A DNA stretch of 9,823 nucleotides from positions 1 through 9,823 of the forward strand of contig JAIDJD010000309.1 of the NCBI GenBank assembly GCA_029052375.1. The letters are read 5' to 3'. The stretch comes from Duncaniella sp. (GTDB taxonomy: Bacteria > Bacteroidota > Bacteroidia > Bacteroidales > Muribaculaceae). Each line of letters begins with the position of its first letter. Position 1 is the stretch's first letter. The notes beneath the pieces are model-generated. The model made no database searches, had not been told where the DNA came from, and worked only from the letters and a program-made list of their open reading frames with translations. A program made the position numbers and the translations under genes. Shown here piece after piece: positions 1-5,332 of the stretch.

Positions 1-211
1 AACGACAGTCCGGGAATTTTCTTTTCTTGGAGAATATCTGTTTGAAGGGCCAGGCCAGGATTTTGAACACAAGCCACAGGGGGAAGAATATGATGCCGAA
101 CAGCCACACCCAGCCACACCCTATGCGGCCTTTGGTGCCGTCGAATATGGAGTTGCCGGTGAGGAGGTCGATGCCGAGCAGAGCGAAGAAGTATTTCCAG
201 AACTTGCCCAT
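1..211 (-). CDS. Partial small membrane protein, last gene of the operon, cut by the left window edge
   Basis: The reading frame opens with ATG at 211 and stays open for 70 codons to the left edge, so the C-terminus is not seen. The start overlaps the stop of the preceding coiled-coil gene as TGATG (209-213), which indicates translational coupling. The visible protein starts MGKFWKYFFALLGIDLL. It has a Gly/Thr/Asp-rich loop around residues 19-31 and a strongly hydrophobic aromatic segment at about 33-56 (GWVWLFGIIFFPLWLVFKIL), then a Lys/Arg-rich patch (KKRK). One clear membrane segment is visible, with a shorter hydrophobic stretch near the N-terminus. The positive patch after the segment suggests a cytoplasmic end there. 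I do not recognise the family. The gene is real by overlap and composition; its function is unknown. Confidence 0.7.
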   Translation of the reverse strand, partial: MGKFWKYFFALLGIDLLTGNSIFDGTKGRIGCGWVWLFGIIFFPLWLVFKILAWPFKQIFSKKRKFPDCR

Positions 212-432
212 CAGCCCTGCTTCCTGTAGGCGGCTATCTGAGCGCGGTAGCCCTTGATTTTCTCCTGAGCATACTTTTTCTGAATCTTGGCGTGGTCTCC
301 GGCAGACTTGCTTCCGGTCTTGGAGTTGTTGGCCTTGATGGTGCGGTTGTAGTTCTCTATGTCGCGCTGGAGTGTCTCGATGTTCTTCTTGAGATTCTCA
401 ATGTTGGCTTTGGTAGATGCTGAGAGTGCCAT
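211..432 (-). CDS. Small predicted coiled-coil protein (73 aa)
   Basis: This 73-residue protein starts MALSASTKANIENLKK and is almost entirely charged and helical. A heptad-like region at about residues 8-32 (IENLKKNIETLQRDIENYNR) is followed by a Ser/Gly/Lys-rich break (about 35-46) and a second basic helix to the C-terminus, so an antiparallel helical hairpin is plausible. No signal peptide or membrane segment is seen. I chose the ATG at 432 over an in-frame ATG at 483, because the longer version would start inside a strong inverted repeat (455-497) and adds low-complexity sequence. The stop overlaps the start of the next gene by 1 nt. It is not a recognised family; a structural or adaptor role in the neighbouring membrane complex is inference. 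Confidence 0.72.
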   Translation of the reverse strand: MALSASTKANIENLKKNIETLQRDIENYNRTIKANNSKTGSKSAGDHAKIQKKYAQEKIKGYRAQIAAYRKQG

Positions 433-454
433 GGTCTTGGATATAGATATAGAA

Positions 455-497
455 GGTGACGGGACAATGCGCTGGGCACACACGTGTCTCCGTCACC
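455..497 (-). repeat. Intercistronic hairpin (12-bp stem with one bulge)
   Basis: The arms GGTGACGG (455-462) and CCGTCACC (490-497) are perfect reverse complements. The stem continues inward with GACA (463-466) against TGTC (485-488) after a single bulged T at 489. It lies in the 79-bp gap between the 104-aa and 73-aa genes. On the minus strand the hairpin is followed by TTCTATATCTATATCC rather than a U-run, so it is not a classical intrinsic terminator. An mRNA processing or stability element, or a partial attenuator, is possible. Confidence 0.6.
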
Positions 498-511
498 TTT
501 TGGGTTAAGCT

Positions 512-826
512 TTACTTTTTGGCTGCGGCGGCGAGGGTGTCGTCGTCGTTGGCCAGCTTGGTGTTGTCGGCGTTGGCCACCTGCACGCCTATGCCGTAGG
601 CGTCGGCAACCATCTTCTCGAAGCTCCCTACCTTGCGGTTGGAGCCCACTACAACCTCGCCGCCCTTGGCGCCCTCTGCGCGGATAGAGGCGAGTGTGGC
701 GTCGTCCTTGGCGGGCGACTTGCAGGTGAGGGTCGTGTAGACACGGAGGGAGAGACCGAAAGTCTCCTTGAATTTCTCTTTGAGGCCCTTCACTTTCATG
801 CGGCCGTCAATCTTAAAATCTGCCAT
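512..826 (-). CDS. Small protein with an internal tandem duplication (104 aa)
   Basis: The start is the ATG at 824-826 (MADFKIDGRMKVKGLKEKF). The frame stays open further upstream, but that extension overlaps the two-TM gene in another frame and is rejected. An A-rich tract (A10, then C6 further upstream) lies just before the start, as often in Bacteroidota. The protein is built from two similar halves at about residues 12-48 and 66-101. Each has a short helix ending F/Y-G-(L/I), a beta strand (SLRVY or GVQVA), and a closing motif DDATLAS or DDDTLAA. A link rich in Gly, Lys and Val joins them. There is no signal peptide or membrane segment. I do not know a named domain for it. Its place in the operon suggests a soluble partner of the membrane proteins; function unknown. 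Confidence 0.8.
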   Translation of the reverse strand: MADFKIDGRMKVKGLKEKFKETFGLSLRVYTTLTCKSPAKDDATLASIRAEGAKGGEVVVGSNRKVGSFEKMVADAYGIGVQVANADNTKLANDDDTLAAAAKK

Positions 827-860
827 ATGCTTTTTTTTTTGGGGGGTTATAAATTGTATG

Positions 861-1253
861 TTAGCAAAAGAAATCGAGGTCGCCGAGAGTGCCGATGATG
901 GATTTGGGCAGACTGGTGACGAATTTGCGGATGCCGTTGATGATTCGCAACACGCGATAGGCCAGCCAGACGATGGCGCAGGGGATGGCCAGGAGGCCCA
1001 CCCACCACTTGATGATGAAGCCGACAATGATCACCGCGATGGCTATGCCCACGAGGGGCAAGAGCTTCATCACCACCTTGATGACTGCCTCAGTCGTGTC
1101 GCCGTCCAGCGCCGCCTTCACCGCTTCTCTGAACGGCTCGAGCTCCGGGGGGAGGCTGTTTATGATATCGTCTACAGCCTTGGACGCAGTGTCCTTGACG
1201 GTCTTCTTCACAGTCTGCTGTGCGAGGTCTGTGTCTATTCCGAACTTGTTCAT
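861..1253 (-). CDS. Two-TM inner-membrane protein (130 aa)
   Basis: The N-terminal part (residues 1-58) is soluble, charged and helical, with Thr/Lys-rich and Pro-rich stretches (INSLPPELEPF). Two adjacent hydrophobic segments follow at about 63-82 (LLPLVGIAIAVIIVGFI) and 84-102 (WWVGLLAIPCAIVWLAY), separated by one Lys. The hydrophilic tail ends DLDFFC. No catalytic motif is visible, and the protein is too short for MotA/TolQ-type channels, which have three or more segments and a longer cytoplasmic part. Its start overlaps the stop of the OmpA-domain gene as ATGA (1250-1253), so the two are probably translated together and may form one membrane assembly. The family is not recognised. Confidence 0.8.
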   Translation of the reverse strand: MNKFGIDTDLAQQTVKKTVKDTASKAVDDIINSLPPELEPFREAVKAALDGDTTEAVIKVVMKLLPLVGIAIAVIIVGFIIKWWVGLLAIPCAIVWLAYRVLRIINGIRKFVTSLPKSIIGTLGDLDFFC

Positions 1254-2176
1254 TTGCTTATCTCAAATTCGGTGCGGCGGTTGGCCTCGGGGTTGGCGGG
1301 GTCTATGGGCTCGGAGGCGCCCTTGCCTACGGCTGTGAGGCGCGAGGCTTCGATGCCCTCCTTGCCTGTGAGGAACTCGACGGCGGCCTGGGCACGGGCC
1401 TCGGAGAGCTTGAGGTTGACGGCAGAGTCGCCCTCAGCCGAGGTGTGGCCCTCGATGGTGAGCCTGAGCTCGGGATTCTGCCTGAGCACCTTGGCGAGGT
1501 CGTGCAGGGCGAGCTTGGCGTCGTCGTTGAGCTCAGCCTTGCCCTGCTCGAACTGGGCGGCATTGAAGGCGGTCTCTATCTCCTCTATCTGCTGCATATA
1601 GACAGTGTCGCGGACTATCACCTCTCGCTCGACCACCTTCTCCACCTCGACTATCTGAGGCTCGGGGGCGGGCTTGAGGAACATATAGGCCAATCCGGCC
1701 ACAAGGAGAGCCACCAAAAGCCATACCCACCAGGGGATACCTCCACGCTTGGCAGGCTCAGGGGCCGCCACGGGAGGCACATAGCCGTTGAGATACTCGA
1801 GGCGATAGCCGCCCTTCTCTCCCTTCATGGTCTTCTCAAACTCGGCCACCTCGATGTCGTAGAGCTTGCCCTGCTCCACCATGCGTTCAAACGATGTCTT
1901 GGACCACACCTGGCAGAGAGCCGCCTGAGAGCCGTCCTGAAGCTCGAGCACCTCGTCGGGCTTGGCGAAATAGAGGCTCATCTTGGTGTTGAACTTCTCG
2001 GCCTCGGCCACGGGCAGAAGGAGGTCTTTCACTCCCGAGTCGGGACAGAGGCTGTCGGGGAACGCCTTGCGGAGGTCGTCGAGCGTGGCGTGGGGATACA
2101 TCACCAGGTAGGCGTGCAGTATCCCGAGCGCGGTGCGGTTCTGCGCCTTGCCGTAGACTTTTACCTTGCCAGCCAT
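1250..2176 (-). CDS. Single-pass membrane protein with C-terminal OmpA-like peptidoglycan-binding domain (308 aa)
   Basis: An N-terminal cytoplasmic-looking domain (about 5-130) contains a conserved-looking block NRTALGILHAYLVMYP followed by ATLDDLRKAFPDSL. After a Pro/Ala linker comes one transmembrane segment (about 148-167, WWVWLLVALLVAGLAYMFL). A Glu/Val-rich stalk follows (175-200), then an OmpA-like domain (about 204-308) with IEGHTSAEGD, NLKLSEARAQAAVEFL and the terminal NRRTEFEI. The topology is N-terminus in the cytoplasm, with OmpA domain in the periplasm on peptidoglycan, as in MotB- or ZorB-like anchors. The usual Asp after GHT/GYT is Ser here (residue 246). There is no signal peptide. 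Unusually for this phylum, a full GAGGAG Shine-Dalgarno (2184-2189) sits 7 nt before the ATG. It overlaps the two-TM gene by 4 nt. The C-terminal domain call is secure; the N-terminal domain is unnamed. Confidence 0.88.
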   Translation of the reverse strand: MAGKVKVYGKAQNRTALGILHAYLVMYPHATLDDLRKAFPDSLCPDSGVKDLLLPVAEAEKFNTKMSLYFAKPDEVLELQDGSQAALCQVWSKTSFERMVEQGKLYDIEVAEFEKTMKGEKGGYRLEYLNGYVPPVAAPEPAKRGGIPWWVWLLVALLVAGLAYMFLKPAPEPQIVEVEKVVEREVIVRDTVYMQQIEEIETAFNAAQFEQGKAELNDDAKLALHDLAKVLRQNPELRLTIEGHTSAEGDSAVNLKLSEARAQAAVEFLTGKEGIEASRLTAVGKGASEPIDPANPEANRRTEFEISK

Positions 2177-2183
2177 GGGGTCA

Positions 2184-2189
2184 CTCCTC
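2184..2189 (-). promoter_or_regulatory. Canonical Shine-Dalgarno of the OmpA-domain gene
   Basis: On the minus strand GAGGAG is followed by TGACCCC and then ATG, a 7-nt spacing. Most neighbouring genes show no such motif, so this start may be translated more strongly or independently. It supports 2176 as the start. Confidence 0.6.
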
Positions 2190-2213
2190 GTTGGGTTCGA
2201 ACGATACCTCGAG

Positions 2214-2606
2214 CTAGGGCTCGGACTTCACGAGGTCGCAGAGCATCAGCACGGCGGCGTCCCTGTCTATGTCGAGAGCCTCGGCCAGAGCCAGGAGGTT
2301 GTGTACCTCGCCGTAGGTGAGCACGTTGTCGCAGAGGGCCATCTGCATCAGGGCCTGGAACACCTCGCCGGTCTCCTCGTCGTCTACCTTGGCGGCATGC
2401 TTCACGGCAAAGTCGGTGGCCTTCTCCTCGTCCATGTTCTTGAGCTCGACGAGAGCGGCGGTGATGTTCATCGAAAGTTCTTTCTCGGTGAGGCCGAGAG
2501 CCTCGGCTATCTCGCCTACAGCCTCGCGTTCTACGTCGCTGTATTCGCCGTCAGCCCATACGATGGCGGCAATTATCGAGCCTAAAGTGGCTGAAGATGT
2601 TTTCAT
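2214..2606 (-). CDS. TerB-like (tellurite-resistance TerB family) protein (130 aa)
   Basis: This all-helical acidic 130-residue protein has the TerB hallmark of two metal-site-like motifs. One lies near the N-terminus (IVWADGEYSDVEREAV, residues 15-30) and the other in the C-terminal half (LCDNVLTYGEVHNLL, 91-105), where a D-x-(6-7)-E pattern recurs. Length matches single-domain TerB/DjlA-N-like proteins. TerB domains are known from tellurite/phage resistance loci and from membrane-linked stress complexes, where they act as cytoplasmic, probably metal-binding adaptors. Here it sits between the basic protein and the OmpA-domain anchor (37-bp gap), which fits a cytoplasmic partner of a membrane complex. 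The second motif lacks the usual ADG, so metal binding there is uncertain. Terminates with TAG at 2214-2216. Confidence 0.75.
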   Translation of the reverse strand: MKTSSATLGSIIAAIVWADGEYSDVEREAVGEIAEALGLTEKELSMNITAALVELKNMDEEKATDFAVKHAAKVDDEETGEVFQALMQMALCDNVLTYGEVHNLLALAEALDIDRDAAVLMLCDLVKSEP

Positions 2607-2628
2607 TTGTTCTTGCTGTTTTCAGGGG

Positions 2629-2889
2629 TTAACGGAAAAGACGCTTCAGACGGTTCATCAGCGAGCCCTGGGCTCTGCGGGCCTTGGCCATGCGTGCGCA
2701 GATGGCCTTGCCCTCCTTGGTGCGCTTGTCCACCTTGCCAGAGGCGGTCTTCTTGAGCTTCGATGTCTGTTTCTTGGGTGTGGCCGCCTTGGCTTTGGCG
2801 GCACGGGCCTTGGCAAGGCGATCCTTGAGCTCCTTATACTCCTTGGTGCGCTTGTCCATCTTGCCAGAGGCTGTGGTCTTTACTGCCAT
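2629..2889 (-). CDS. Small Lys/Arg-rich protein with two tandem repeats (86 aa)
   Basis: The protein consists of two near-identical units at about residues 4-31 and 46-73. Each starts TASGK(M/V)DKRTKE and continues into an Ala/Lys/Arg-rich helix (RLAKARAA, RMAKARRA). A Lys/Gln/Pro linker separates them, and the tail (MNRLKRLFR) is strongly basic. Composition suggests nucleic-acid binding, like small nucleoid-type proteins, though no named fold can be assigned. The coding DNA shows the duplication directly: 2715-2748 and 2841-2874 differ at only 2 of 34 positions, at a 126-bp (42-codon) offset. It lies 13 bp after the nuclease-like gene and 22 bp before the TerB gene. A DNA-binding helper for the nuclease is inference. 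Confidence 0.75.
   Translation of the reverse strand: MAVKTTASGKMDKRTKEYKELKDRLAKARAAKAKAATPKKQTSKLKKTASGKVDKRTKEGKAICARMAKARRAQGSLMNRLKRLFR
2715..2874 (-). repeat. 34-nt near-perfect direct repeat inside the basic-protein gene
   Basis: Copies at 2715-2748 and 2841-2874 match at 32 of 34 positions and are 126 bp apart, in frame. They encode the TASGKxDKRTKE units. Recombination between them would remove or add one 42-residue unit without breaking the frame. Confidence 0.8.
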
Positions 2890-2902
2890 GATATTTGATG
2901 GG

Positions 2903-3586
2903 TTAGATTGTTATTATCGCGTAGTTGAATTTTTCGCCGCTGAATTCGGCGGGATGCCACTCTACGGAGTAGTGTCCGTCGAGCCTGAATCCCGGATTTC
3001 CCTCGGCTGTCTTGGTTTGGCGTGTCCAGTCGAGCTTGCCGTGGACGCCGCTCCTGCCCTGTGCCGTCGAGAAGGCCTCGCAGATGGTGCCTGCCCCGGG
3101 GCCTTTCAGATAGTACGGCTCATTGGTGAGTATCACGGCCAGTCCGCCCTTGACGCTGTCCGGGAAGAGACTTCTGACAATCTCTATCCGCCTCACGTCC
3201 TTCCAGAAATGGTAGCTGACAAGGTCTTGCGCCCCATGGTTTTTCACCACCTCGACGTCAGGCACAAGCGTGCCGAAGCGAGTGATGGGCGAGACCACCT
3301 TGCGTGTGGGATACTTGAGCTCTATGACGGCATATTCGCCTCCGCTCCTCACCACGAGGTCGAGCTTAAGATTGCTGTCCCACTCATAACCAGCGTCGCG
3401 GGCCATGCTGTTGGGGACATAATACTCTATCTCGACGCCGTCGTATCGGCGGGTCATATTGAGCCACACGGCCAGGTGCATCTGGAAGTCGTGCTCGTTG
3501 AACAGGATTTCGCTCCTCTCGGCCACGAATCTGCCGACATCCTCGGCAAGACGGCGCGTCAGAGAGCTACCGAGGTCAGTCTTCAT
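2903..3586 (-). CDS. PD-(D/E)XK superfamily nuclease-like protein (227 aa)
   Basis: The core signature of the restriction-endonuclease-like fold is visible. A helix carries Glu31 and Gln35 (NEHDFQMHLAVWL). A strand pair follows with Asp76 (LKLDLVV) and the E-x-K motif at Glu89-Lys91 (AVIELKY). Further on, a Gln120-Asp121 helix (HGAQDLVSYHFWKDV) and a hydrophobic strand (GLAVILTNE) are typical later elements of the fold. The D-(x)12-E-x-K spacing is normal for metal-dependent DNA nucleases, so the enzyme is probably active. There is no obvious target-recognition domain, and at 227 residues it is little more than a catalytic domain. Its start overlaps the preceding gene by 11 nt, so the two are coupled. 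The specific family is not recognised. A resolvase or other housekeeping nuclease is less likely given the unusual operon. RNA or DNA as target is open. Confidence 0.75.
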   Translation of the reverse strand: MKTDLGSSLTRRLAEDVGRFVAERSEILFNEHDFQMHLAVWLNMTRRYDGVEIEYYVPNSMARDAGYEWDSNLKLDLVVRSGGEYAVIELKYPTRKVVSPITRFGTLVPDVEVVKNHGAQDLVSYHFWKDVRRIEIVRSLFPDSVKGGLAVILTNEPYYLKGPGAGTICEAFSTAQGRSGVHGKLDWTRQTKTAEGNPGFRLDGHYSVEWHPAEFSGEKFNYAIITI

Positions 3587-4553
3587 ACTTGCTGTTGAGC
3601 GAGTCTATATAGCGGATGATCTCAAGCAGAAGCTCCTCCTTGCTCCACTGGGGATTGACTTTCATCGGCTCATTGGAGAATTGATTGGCAAGCAGGTCTT
3701 TGTTGGTAAGAGCTCCGACATACTTCTCGAAACAGAAATCACGGTATGTGTAAGCATCGCCATTGGCTGCGATATACATCCCGTTGACACACTGTCCGAA
3801 ACGGTTGATTATCTCCATTGCCACAGTCAGCTTCTTGGCATCTTTTGCTACAGTCAGGCCAAGCCCGGCGGCAATCTCGCGGAGACTACCGGGGGTTGTT
3901 CCATTGGATTCCGAAGTAATACCAAACCTACAGTATTGCTCGATAAATCTACCGTCAGAAGTCAGATGAACCGAATATCCACCAAGAGCTTTTATGTAAC
4001 CTCCACATTTCTTGCCTGCATCATCATGCTTAAAAATAGAGACATAGGGGACATTGTAGCTCCTCACCACCGAAATCTTTCCGTCGGAAGAAGCTCCGGG
4101 TGCAGAGACGCAAGACTGACTTGCAGAAAGCTTGTTTATGCGGTCTTCGAGATTGTCAAGACGCTTTAAAATTCTGTTCATTTCCTCAGGGGTAAGGGTG
4201 ATGGTGTCTTCATCGGCAGGTGCGGCAGGTTTCTTTGCCGTCACAGGCTCTTTGGCCTTGGCGGGGAGCGGTTCAGGCTTGCTCTCTGCGGCAGGCGCAG
4301 AGGGTGCGGGAGCGGGAGCCGTCTCCACAACCTTTGGCGCAGGGGTCTCGCCGGAATTCAGGAATGCCACGAGCTTCTTTCCGCTGCTCTGGGTGTTCCA
4401 TTTGGGGTCGAGAGCAAAACCTGTCGCTGAGGCTATCTCGCGTATGGCACCCATAGCGCTTGCGCAAGCCGTGCCGGCCTTCTCGATGGAGACCTTCCCA
4501 CCATCGCCGATTGTTATCACATAGTCGGCATAACGGGCTGTGAGCTGGGCCAT
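3576..4553 (-). CDS. Multidomain protein with the REIA/KWNT repeat, Pro/Ala linker and coiled coil (325 aa)
   Basis: Residues 10-67 are one copy of the repeat found twice in the upstream gene: a beta-hairpin (YVITIGDGGKVSIEK), then AMGAIREIASATGF, DPKWNTQSSGKKLVAFL. A Pro/Ala/Lys linker (70-113) and a short coiled coil (about 118-146, MNRILKRLDNLEDRINKL) follow. The C-terminal domain (about 158-325) carries degenerate remains of the same repeat: GSLREIAAGLGLTV (222-235) and VNPQWSKEELLLEIIRYI (299-316). Four Cys are scattered from 183 to 274. No signal peptide or membrane segment is present. The start ATG shares one base with the preceding stop (TAATG, 4551-4555), and the stop lies inside the nuclease gene start. 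The C-terminal coding region looks more AT-rich than its neighbours, perhaps a different origin or faster evolution. A recognition or scaffold subunit for the nuclease is inference. Confidence 0.82.
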   Translation of the reverse strand: MAQLTARYADYVITIGDGGKVSIEKAGTACASAMGAIREIASATGFALDPKWNTQSSGKKLVAFLNSGETPAPKVVETAPAPAPSAPAAESKPEPLPAKAKEPVTAKKPAAPADEDTITLTPEEMNRILKRLDNLEDRINKLSASQSCVSAPGASSDGKISVVRSYNVPYVSIFKHDDAGKKCGGYIKALGGYSVHLTSDGRFIEQYCRFGITSESNGTTPGSLREIAAGLGLTVAKDAKKLTVAMEIINRFGQCVNGMYIAANGDAYTYRDFCFEKYVGALTNKDLLANQFSNEPMKVNPQWSKEELLLEIIRYIDSLNSKYED

Positions 4554-4939
4554 TACTTGTTTGCGTTGATGAAGTCTACGAGTTTCGAGCCGTTATTGCG
4601 CGTATTGCTCTTCTCGTTGATCTCAAACCCGACATTGGCGGCTATCTCGCGCAGGGCGCCCATAGTGTTGGCATAGGTGCGGTAAGTCTCGATCTTGCCC
4701 GAGCCGAGACGATTGACCACGTATTCTCCGATTTCGGCCATGGTGCCGTTGCCAAACTCCTTGACGATGCGCCGGCCTGTCTCCTGGGTATTCCATTTGG
4801 GGTCAATCTCGAATCCCTTGAGCGCGGCTATCTCGCGCAACGACCCTATAACGTTGTCATAAATCTTGCATACACGGACAGTGCCGCTGTCTTCTACGGT
4901 GATGATATACTCACCGGAAATGGCTGACTTCTTTGCCAT
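4553..4939 (-). CDS. Two-copy REIA/KWNT repeat-domain protein, first gene of the operon (128 aa)
   Basis: Nearly the whole protein is two copies of an approximately 53-residue unit, at about 11-63 and 73-125. Each unit has a beta-hairpin (YIITVEDSGTVRVCK, YVVNRLGSGKIETYR), a helix containing G(S/A)LREIAA, a short (G)FEI(D/N) strand, then K(W/S)NT(Q/R) and a final helix ending in (R/K)(I/L)V. The units share recognisable DNA, for example near 4640-4665 and 4825-4855. No signal peptide, membrane segment or catalytic motif is seen. It is likely a small binding module (protein, nucleic acid or ligand), but I know no name for the domain. It is the first gene after the structured RNA region; the leader shows no Shine-Dalgarno. 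The stop is shared with the start of the 325-aa gene, which carries the same domain. Confidence 0.82.
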   Translation of the reverse strand: MAKKSAISGEYIITVEDSGTVRVCKIYDNVIGSLREIAALKGFEIDPKWNTQETGRRIVKEFGNGTMAEIGEYVVNRLGSGKIETYRTYANTMGALREIAANVGFEINEKSNTRNNGSKLVDFINANK

Positions 4940-4979
4940 GGTACTGTAAATATGTCGAATGTAGGCCTCCGATTCGCCG

Positions 4980-5000
4980 CATTGCAGCGCTCATGCAATG
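4980..5000. repeat. Inverted repeat CATTGC-N9-GCAATG upstream of the operon
   Basis: The arms are CATTGC (4980-4985) and GCAATG (4995-5000) with a 9-nt spacer. It lies between the T-run of the putative RNA and the first operon gene. It could be an operator or a leader hairpin. The arms are short, so chance cannot be excluded. Confidence 0.35.
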
Positions 5001-5010
5001 ATTGTAAGGT

Positions 5011-5036
5011 AAAAAAAGCGTGAGCACTTTCACTTG
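5011..5036 (-). terminator. Putative intrinsic terminator of the structured RNA
   Basis: On the minus strand CTCACGC (5024-5018) is followed directly by seven T (5017-5011). The upstream arm can be local (GTGA within 5036-5029, a weak 4-bp stem). It can also be distant: GCGTGAG at 5107-5101 pairs perfectly over 7 bp. The T-run makes termination plausible, probably with some read-through into the operon. Confidence 0.5.
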
Positions 5037-5126
5037 ATGTCCGTCCCGCTGTCTGAGGCCCTGGAATTGCCCATTGCTGTAGAACGGACAACGCAGAAGC
5101 CTCACGCAGAATATGCTATAGCCTCA

Positions 5127-5152
5127 TAGGCTAACGCTCGCGCGTAAGCCTA
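5127..5152 (-). repeat. Long hairpin with GNRA tetraloop inside the RNA
   Basis: TAGGCTAACGC (5127-5137) and GCGTAAGCCTA (5142-5152) are inverted copies with one internal mismatch. On the minus strand they make 6 bp, a U-U mismatch and 4 bp, closed by GCGA, a stable GNRA loop. The left arm also takes part in a competing hairpin at 5119-5133. Confidence 0.65.
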
Positions 5153-5332
5153 CAGGCGGAATATACATATCCACATAAGCCATCTACCGTTGTCTCATTC
5201 TTGACAGCAATTTGAAAGTTTCCAGGTTTCAGATAGCCAAGAAAGAGCGTCGAGTAAACGCTTTTAAATTCATGTCTGCCTACCCTTCCCGCGATTCCCA
5301 TGACCGGGCTTCCGCGAGACGGTCTGCAATTG

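Larger units (their letters stand above)
5011..5327 (-). ncRNA. Candidate structured non-coding RNA (about 310 nt), family not recognised
   Basis: The stretch has no protein gene but is bounded by a good promoter (5333-5363) and a T7 run (5017-5011). It can fold extensively (minus strand). A 5' hairpin is GACCG (5324-5320) with CGGTC (5306-5302). A strong hairpin at 5152-5127 pairs TAGGCT-T-ACGC with GCGT-T-AGCCTA around a GCGA (GNRA) tetraloop. A closing stem GCGTGAG (5107-5101) with CTCACGC (5024-5018) encloses a nested 7-bp stem TGTCCGT (5090-5084) with ACGGACA (5044-5038). There are alternatives: TGAGGC (5104-5099) with GCCTCA (5059-5054), and a TAGCCT/AGGCTA hairpin at 5119-5133. I see no tmRNA tag frame, RNase P core (GAGGAAAGTCC-type) or SRP tetraloop motif. 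A lineage-specific 6S-like RNA, or a long leader of the downstream operon, remains possible. Confidence 0.55.

Noticed and set aside
861..2176. ZorA/ZorB (MotA/MotB-like) proton-channel pair
   Set aside because: The OmpA-domain protein resembles ZorB in layout, but the partner has only two TM segments and 130 residues and lacks MotA features; no Zorya helicase is present.
768..2320. Long plus-strand open frames across the left cluster
   Set aside because: They lie antisense to well-supported minus-strand genes and show no recognisable motifs or sensible start context.
4956..4963. Possible second promoter -7 box TACATTCG just before the first operon gene
   Set aside because: One mismatch to TAnnTTTG and no TTTG at the expected distance upstream; too weak to list.
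5011..5327. tmRNA, RNase P RNA or SRP RNA
   Set aside because: No tag-peptide frame ending in ALAA-stop, no GAGGAAAGTCC-type core and no SRP GGAA-loop consensus were found on either strand.
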